Shown: piece by piece, positions 20,562-24,905 of the stretch
Numbering within the stretch: position 1 is the stretch's first letter
Layout: every line of letters starts with the position of its first letter
Virus record (IMG/VR): IMGVR_UViG_3300020477_000122
Coordinates: 1 to 24,905 of that record
DNA length: 24,905 nt
Source: a virus
Strand: one strand, 5' to 3'
The notes under the pieces: model-generated
Database searches by the model: none
What the model was told of the DNA's origin: nothing
The model's input: the letters and a program-made list of their open reading frames with translations, nothing else
Position numbers and translations under genes: made by a program

Positions 20562-21632
20562 CTACTTGTGCAACTCAATAGCGCACTCAGGACGGAGAAC
20601 TCCGTGACCCATTGCGTATTTAGCGACGAACAAGGTACCTTGACGCTCGATTTGATACTCGGCCTCGGTAGCGAGGTCCATCAACTTCACGGTGCCAACG
20701 GCGCTCGGATGAGCGACGATGCCAACGGTGTTGGAGAAATCGCCATCGTAACCATCACCGGCAGCGAACAAGTCGTTGCTTGCGCCCTCGTCTCCCGAAG
20801 AAGTGCCTCCAGAGGAAGCCATGTTCGTCGATGGGACGTGGGTGGATTTGTAGATGCTGATTCCAGCCACTTGCGGGATAGTTCCCGAAGCGAGTGAACC
20901 CGAACCTCCGATGTCCTTGTTGGACGCCGAAGTAGCGACTACCAACGAACCCGAACCGCCTGTGATGAGTTTGTAGTACTCTTGCGGACGAAGAACGCAG
21001 AAGCGTCCGTCGGCGGGAACGTCGTTATCGTCGAGACCAGCGGCAGCCGTGAACAGCGCGGCGATGAGTTCCGGTCCCGTGGGATCGGTGGTGTCGGCGT
21101 CCGAACCAGCGCCGGCAGGTGCGCGAAGCAGGTTCTGCGAAACGTCCAACTCTCCGCCTGTCTTACCACCGGTTACACCGGGAGTTACAGTACGAGCGGC
21201 AGCGATGAACGACTTTGCGATGGCGCGGTCGAACCGATTGGCAAGCGCGCGACCCAACTCCGTGGAGTAGACGCTGCGAATGTCGTAGTGGTTCTTCAAC
21301 TCGTCGATGCTACTGAGGAACGTGGAAGCGAGAAGAACGTCGTCGATGGTGATGACTTGTTCATTCTTCTTCGGGTCACTCAGATAACTGTTACCAGCGT
21401 CCGCAATGTTAGCGCCGGGAGTGTGATAACTAGCGGTTGCAACTCCCGTGACGGGGAACGAAGCGCTTTTACCAGACTCGATGGTGCGTACCGTGTGTAG
21501 TGGTTTGAAGACGTTGTTCTCTTCAAACGTAGTTAATATTTCACCGGCAAATTTCTTCAGAAAGAGCGCGTTTGCGTCTCCCGCTGAATTAACTTGTCCG
21601 ACTCTAGATGGAGTTGTGTCTCCATTAGCCAT
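20562..21632 (-). CDS. Major capsid protein (T7 gp10A-like), 356 aa
   Basis: The HK97-fold shell protein. It opens with MANGDTTPSRVGQVNSAGDANALFLKKFAGEILTTFEENNV, followed by HTVRTIESGKSASFPVTG, the conserved opening of T7-like capsid proteins. Later come YDIRSVYSTELGRALANRFDRAIAK (spine helix), the A-domain segment DVPADGRFCVLRPQEYYKLI, and the C-terminal TEAEYQIERQGTLFVAKYAMGHGVLRPECAIEL. Length 356 (T7 gp10A is 345). AAGGATTAATC supplies a good ribosome-binding site before the ATG. It is preceded by 139 bp without a confident gene, containing a small palindrome (CTCGCGCACGAG near 21709), where a strong late promoter may lie. Confidence 0.96.
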   Translation of the reverse strand: MANGDTTPSRVGQVNSAGDANALFLKKFAGEILTTFEENNVFKPLHTVRTIESGKSASFPVTGVATASYHTPGANIADAGNSYLSDPKKNEQVITIDDVLLASTFLSSIDELKNHYDIRSVYSTELGRALANRFDRAIAKSFIAAARTVTPGVTGGKTGGELDVSQNLLRAPAGAGSDADTTDPTGPELIAALFTAAAGLDDNDVPADGRFCVLRPQEYYKLITGGSGSLVVATSASNKDIGGSGSLASGTIPQVAGISIYKSTHVPSTNMASSGGTSSGDEGASNDLFAAGDGYDGDFSNTVGIVAHPSAVGTVKLMDLATEAEYQIERQGTLFVAKYAMGHGVLRPECAIELHK

Positions 21633-21771
21633 GATTAATCCTTGATTAAGGTTTGATGATTTTGGTTGTTATACCGCTTCATAAGTCTATTCATCCGCGC
21701 TCAGTTGTCTCGCGCACGAGGCTGAACCTTCTGCTTTCGACTTAAAAATTGGAAAGTGATGACGAAAGCGT

Positions 21772-21888
21772 TTACTTCAACGCTTCCAGTATAAAGAACA
21801 CGACGGTCGCTCCACCGATGACTACCAACGCTTTGCCGCGACGGTTCAGGGTGGAGAACCAATTAAGAAACTTTTTTAGAAATTCCAT
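21772..21888 (-). CDS. Small single-pass membrane protein, 38 aa
   Basis: An ATG at 21888 opens a 38-codon frame (MEFLKKFLNWFSTLN, then RRGK, then the hydrophobic run ALVVIGGATVVFFILEAL, ending in K). Positive residues before the single predicted helix (about 19-37) imply that the N-terminus stays in the cytoplasm. CTGGAAGAAA precedes the ATG and includes a GGAAG ribosome-binding site. The start overlaps the 3' end of the upstream lipoprotein-like gene by 26 bases in another frame. It could be a small holin-like or regulatory peptide acting with that neighbour. The short length limits confidence, but start site, overlap and topology agree. Confidence 0.6.
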   Translation of the reverse strand: MEFLKKFLNWFSTLNRRGKALVVIGGATVVFFILEALK

Positions 21889-22297
21889 TTTCTTCCAGTT
21901 GTTTACGGGTTTTCTTGTTTGAGAGATAGGTGAATACGAAGGGGAGTACCTGCACCGCTATTATAATAAATATACATATTTTAAGGAAACTCCAGACTTG
22001 ATCGACCACACCATCGAAGAATCCTGTCTCCCTAGCTTCTTCCAAACGCAGTTGAACAAGCTTCTCGACGTCGCCTTTACTATAAGCCTCAACCTCTTCC
22101 TTGAGGTTTTTGTTTTCCTTTACGACTTGAGCGCCTTTACCCGCGCCCCAACCTATCCCCGCTCCCACAGCCGCCCCCGGAACGCCTCCTACTACCGCAC
22201 CTCCCGCAGCGCCTGTGGTCGCGCCTACGACGGGGTAGAAGGAGGAAGTTGAACAGCCTCCTAAGAAGAGTAGTAAAGAGACGGCTAAACATTTCAT
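21863..22297 (-). CDS. Lipoprotein with C-terminal membrane helix: possible u-spanin, 144 aa
   Basis: Residues 1-15 (MKCLAVSLLLFLGGC) form a lipoprotein signal with lipobox LGGC, followed by STSSF; Ser at +2 favours the outer membrane. Residues about 24-55 are a glycine-zipper segment (VVGATTGAAGGAVVGG...). A charged coiled-coil-like linker follows (57-92), then a hydrophobic helix (about 103-125, FLKICIFIIIAVQVLPFVF) and a basic tail. An N-terminal lipid anchor plus a C-terminal inner-membrane helix is the architecture of unimolecular spanins such as T1 gp11, which fuse inner and outer membranes at lysis. It starts one base after the scaffold stop, an unusual place for a lysis gene. Alternatively it is a glycine-zipper envelope protein with another role. 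Confidence 0.7.
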   Translation of the reverse strand: MKCLAVSLLLFLGGCSTSSFYPVVGATTGAAGGAVVGGVPGAAVGAGIGWGAGKGAQVVKENKNLKEEVEAYSKGDVEKLVQLRLEEARETGFFDGVVDQVWSFLKICIFIIIAVQVLPFVFTYLSNKKTRKQLEENGISKKVS

Positions 22298-22298
22298 A

Positions 22299-23090
22299 TT
22301 AAAGGTTACTGACCGCCAACCTGCGGTCTATCATGGCGTGGTAGGATTTATCTCCCTCTTTGTAACGGGGGTCTTGCATCGCCCGACGCACTTCGTGCAT
22401 GGATTGGAAAGGAAGCGTACCCGTACCCGTTGTTTCTCCCGTGACGAGTTTAGGTCCCACGTTTCCGGTTTCCGTTTTGTAACGAGCGTAAAGACCGCTC
22501 ACGGCAAACTTGGCTTGATCGACAGTTCCCGTGGAAACCGCTTCGTTGAAAGTTTTCATTTCGTCGTCCGACAAGTTCTCTCCCGCCCACGCGGTCATGT
22601 CGTCGTAATTACCTTCCGCCGCTGATTTAATGGCTGCGGATTGGTTGTCTTGAAGAGCGACCTGTCCCGCCGCGAACGAATCAACCAACTCCTTGGAGAG
22701 ACCTATCTTGGCGAGAGATTCGTAAGTGTCGTTGGTCAACTCCCCTTTTTCAAAGAACTCTTGGGACGCTTCGCCTATAACGGTAGTCGTTGCGGATGGA
22801 TCCACCTCGTCCGTAGAGGTTTCTTCCGACCCGCCTAGCTTCTTTTCAAGGGCGGAGTAGGCTTTCGCCATATCTTCGGGGTTCTTGAATTTTTCAGGAA
22901 GCCACTCAGGACGCTCCTGGTCCCCTTCGGGCGCTTCTTCAGCTTCTACAGCCGGAGCGTTCTCCCCTTCAGGAACGTCCTGAACAACTTCCTCTCTCTT
23001 CGCCAACTCCTCTTCCCTCTTAGCCAACTCTTCGGGTTCCAGTTCGCTGTCTACCTTCTCGTTGATCTCAACTCTATGTAATTCGGCCAT
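22299..23090 (-). CDS. Capsid assembly scaffold (T7 gp9-like), 263 aa
   Basis: The protein is highly acidic and helical, lies between portal and capsid, and has the usual scaffold pattern: an acidic N-terminal part with a duplicated ELAKREE heptad-like repeat, RPEWLPEKFKNPEDMAKAYSALEKKLGG (a common motif in T7-like scaffolds), and a basic C-terminal helix (MHEVRRAMQDPRYKEGDKSYHAMIDRRLAV) that should contact the capsid protein. T7 gp9 is 307 residues. It directs procapsid assembly and leaves before or during packaging. AAGGAAACGA at 23095-23104 fixes the start. It is followed directly by the lipoprotein gene. Confidence 0.93.
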   Translation of the reverse strand: MAELHRVEINEKVDSELEPEELAKREEELAKREEVVQDVPEGENAPAVEAEEAPEGDQERPEWLPEKFKNPEDMAKAYSALEKKLGGSEETSTDEVDPSATTTVIGEASQEFFEKGELTNDTYESLAKIGLSKELVDSFAAGQVALQDNQSAAIKSAAEGNYDDMTAWAGENLSDDEMKTFNEAVSTGTVDQAKFAVSGLYARYKTETGNVGPKLVTGETTGTGTLPFQSMHEVRRAMQDPRYKEGDKSYHAMIDRRLAVSNL

Positions 23091-23094
23091 CTTA

Positions 23095-23104
23095 TCGTTT
23101 CCTT
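23095..23104 (-). promoter_or_regulatory. Extended Shine-Dalgarno box of scaffold gene
   Basis: AAGGAAACGA four bases before the scaffold ATG at 23090. It is the only late gene that carries the full box found before the early and cassette genes. Confidence 0.65.
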
Positions 23105-23136
23105 GTTTCTTAGGTTGTTAAACGTTGTTTTATATA

Positions 23137-24717
23137 TTAAACACCTTCTACAGGCGCTTCTTCAACTTGTTCGGGAGACGCTTCTCCCTCCGACTGCATG
23201 TATTGTTCTTGGGCGGCGTTGACCATAGGCGCCATAGCCGGCGGTCCCAATTTTTCAGTCATCTGCTGCATCTGCGCCATTTGTTGTTCTTGTTGAATTT
23301 CTTCGGTGGTCTTGATGAGACCTTCCGTTTCGATTCCAAGAGCGGTCGCTCTTCTCGTAAAGTAATCTCCCAAGTTAACGTATTGGGCGACCGCTTCGGG
23401 TCCCACCACTTGGTTCGCTCCCGCAAGAAACAAATCAAGGCGGTTGAGGTCGTTTCCTCTACCTAATGCCTCAACCCCCGTGACGATGGTAGGCTTGACC
23501 ACGTCCTTGGGAATATCGGGTAGACGATTCTGTTTGGCCATGCGCGTCATAAGACGCTCCACCAGCGGTAGCTGAAGTTCCTGCGATAAAATTGAATACA
23601 ATCCACCCAATGCCGCTTCCAGTTCCTGCGACAACATGCGGATTTCCTCGGCGGTTACCCGCTCCGCGTCCCTCACCACGTTGCTGTTCAACAAGAAGGC
23701 GTGACTCAAGCGGTCTTGTATTCCCGCCATCGTGACCTGCGCGGTTCTAAAGTCGTTGAACTTCTGCAACTGAAGAACGCTGACGTCTCCGTCGCTTCCT
23801 TGAACAATCGCCCCATTAGGCGCTTCAGCCAAAGTACGGGCGCGAGTCGTTCCGTTGGGATTGACCATGAACACTACCTTGGCGGCGGCTGCCGAACCCT
23901 CGACGATTGCCTTGGTCAACGCTTCCAGAGACTTGAGGTCTCCTAAATATTCCTCCACGAAACCACGACCATAGGATTCGCCGTCTATTCGAGTGTAGCG
24001 GAGAGGTAACCAAGGAGACTTGTCCACGGGATACTCCCCGTAACTCTCCTCTATAACCACTCCCTTGACGTCTTGCTGGACAACAAACTTGTCGCCTTGC
24101 CGCCGGACGGAAGTGAACAAGTCGCAGGTGTCTTCCTTGGACTCGCGGTAAACTTCGTCTCTCACGCTTTCGGGAAGCATCATGGGAGCGATGGTTTCCT
24201 TGGTTGCTATATGAGTGACGTTCCCCATAGGGTCTCTCTTCACCACGTAGCGGTCGGGACGGAAAACCCGCATACCACCATCGTCGGGTAGATACAACAA
24301 GGCGTTCCCCGTGATCAACAAAAGACGAAGCGCCTCGAATACTCCTACCCTGAACGCTTCTACCTCCACCTCCTGGGAGACCGACCTCTCAACTTCGGCC
24401 AAAGCTGATTCCAGTTCCGTTCGGAAGTCGTCTCCCATGCCGCTCTTTTCCAGTTCGTAACGGTCTATGACCAACCGAAAGAAAGGAGAGTTAGGTGGCA
24501 ACAGAGCGAGGAGGAGTTTACTAGACAAATTGTTTACGCCCCGCGCTCCTATCCCTTGGTAAGGCGTGGAATATTTCGTGGCGTAGTTGTTTCCTTCGGG
24601 AGGAAGAACGTAGGGAATAGTCAATTCCGAAGCGTCTCTACCTCGATCAAGGAAAGACCACCTCTGATTCTCTAGCTGCGTGTAGAGATTCTGCGCTGAT
24701 TCAATTTCTTGGTTCAT
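23137..24717 (-). CDS. Portal protein / head-tail connector (T7 gp8-like), 526 aa
   Basis: I start at ATG 24717 (MNQEIESAQNLYTQLENQRWSFLDRGRDASELTIPYVLP), which overlaps the upstream stop as ATGA and has GAAGA before it; a GTG eight codons upstream is less likely. The opening RDASELTIPYVLPP, followed by TPYQGIGARGVNNLSSKLLLALLPPNSPFFRL, is characteristic of T7-type portals, as are YGRGFVEEYLGDLKSLEALTKAIVEG and RVTAEEIRMLSQELEAALGGLYS (tunnel/stem helices). The Gln/Met-rich C-terminus (EEIQQEQQMAQMQQM) is also usual. Twelve copies form the DNA channel at the packaging vertex and bind terminase and tail. T7 gp8 is 536 residues. Confidence 0.96.
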   Translation of the reverse strand: MNQEIESAQNLYTQLENQRWSFLDRGRDASELTIPYVLPPEGNNYATKYSTPYQGIGARGVNNLSSKLLLALLPPNSPFFRLVIDRYELEKSGMGDDFRTELESALAEVERSVSQEVEVEAFRVGVFEALRLLLITGNALLYLPDDGGMRVFRPDRYVVKRDPMGNVTHIATKETIAPMMLPESVRDEVYRESKEDTCDLFTSVRRQGDKFVVQQDVKGVVIEESYGEYPVDKSPWLPLRYTRIDGESYGRGFVEEYLGDLKSLEALTKAIVEGSAAAAKVVFMVNPNGTTRARTLAEAPNGAIVQGSDGDVSVLQLQKFNDFRTAQVTMAGIQDRLSHAFLLNSNVVRDAERVTAEEIRMLSQELEAALGGLYSILSQELQLPLVERLMTRMAKQNRLPDIPKDVVKPTIVTGVEALGRGNDLNRLDLFLAGANQVVGPEAVAQYVNLGDYFTRRATALGIETEGLIKTTEEIQQEQQMAQMQQMTEKLGPPAMAPMVNAAQEQYMQSEGEASPEQVEEAPVEGV

Positions 24718-24905
24718 TCTTCGGGTACTTCCGGTTTCCACTCGTCCTTTGCGAGTTCCGTTCTTATTTGAGAGTACGTGAGCGTATCCTTCCCGTAGAG
24801 AAAGCGTGGTTTGCTACCTTCGTATTTCACGAAGGTCTTGGACTCGTCATTGTTCCAGCGCAATGTGTCGGCGCTGGTTTGCAAGACTTGTGAAAAGTCT
24901 ATGGA
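24714..24905 (-). CDS. C-terminal end of a conserved gene upstream of portal, 5' part outside window
   Basis: A frame is open from the right edge to TGA at 24714, giving 63 residues that start SIDFSQVLQTSADTLRW and include ESKTFVKYEG, FLYGKDTLTYSQI and LAKDEWKPEVPEE. The pattern (Arg-Trp, then FVKYEG, then YSQI and KDEW) is consistent with a small conserved protein encoded just before the portal in T7-like phages, position of T7 genes 7 and 7.3. It overlaps the portal start by four bases (ATGA), which supports both the frame and the chosen portal start. The function is unknown. Confidence 0.7.
   Translation of the reverse strand, partial: SIDFSQVLQTSADTLRWNNDESKTFVKYEGSKPRFLYGKDTLTYSQIRTELAKDEWKPEVPEE

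Noticed and set aside
21635-21694. 19-codon leader peptide just before the capsid ATG
   Set aside because: Very short, no clear ribosome-binding site; likely chance, although it sits between possible promoter and capsid start.
24718-24741. GTG start eight codons upstream for the portal protein
   Set aside because: ATG 24717 overlaps the upstream stop by ATGA and has GAAGA in front, the usual coupling in this cluster.

Overview
The window reads as the structural half and one genome-end region of a T7-like podovirus (Autographiviridae-type). The minus strand carries a canonical T7-order morphogenesis run: the tail of an upstream gene, portal, scaffold, two small membrane proteins, major capsid protein, tail tubular proteins A and B, internal virion proteins equivalent to gp13, gp14, gp15 and gp16, tail fibre, two accessory tail proteins, a small membrane/coiled-coil protein, small terminase and large terminase. 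Most genes touch or overlap by a few bases. Protein style and base composition suggest an uncultured, probably marine phage; the host cannot be named. RNA polymerase, replication genes, endolysin and any integrase are not in the window and presumably lie in the parts not shown.

Region by region: 1-1450 holds three leftward small genes of unknown function, probably the early region. 1451-1900 is an AT-rich divergent control region. 1901-3292 is a rightward cassette of four genes, including a GP88-family protein, ending in a strong intrinsic terminator. 3349-3828 is non-coding: short CCTAG/CCTAA-type repeats at about 11-12 bp spacing, a second terminator-like hairpin and the 3' part of a class II tRNA, probably a phage attachment site. 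3829-24905 is the leftward late region.

If the source molecule is circular or circularly assembled, the order read leftward is late genes, terminase, promoter-like inverted repeat, tRNA-like site, short repeats, inverted cassette, early genes. That matches joined genome ends of a T7-type phage, with the physical ends likely near 3350-3770. The tRNA remnant suggests that the phage, or an ancestor, could integrate.

Items most worth attention: (1) the oppositely oriented GP88 cassette; (2) a possible single-protein spanin plus a 38-residue membrane protein between scaffold and capsid; (3) a kinase-like segment inside a very large gp16-equivalent that has no visible lytic transglycosylase domain; (4) two roughly 45-bp promoter-like copies facing each other between the terminase and the next gene; (5) an extended, nearly invariant Shine-Dalgarno box AAGGAAACGA shared by genes on both strands. 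Everything here comes from reading the sequence by eye; no database search was run.
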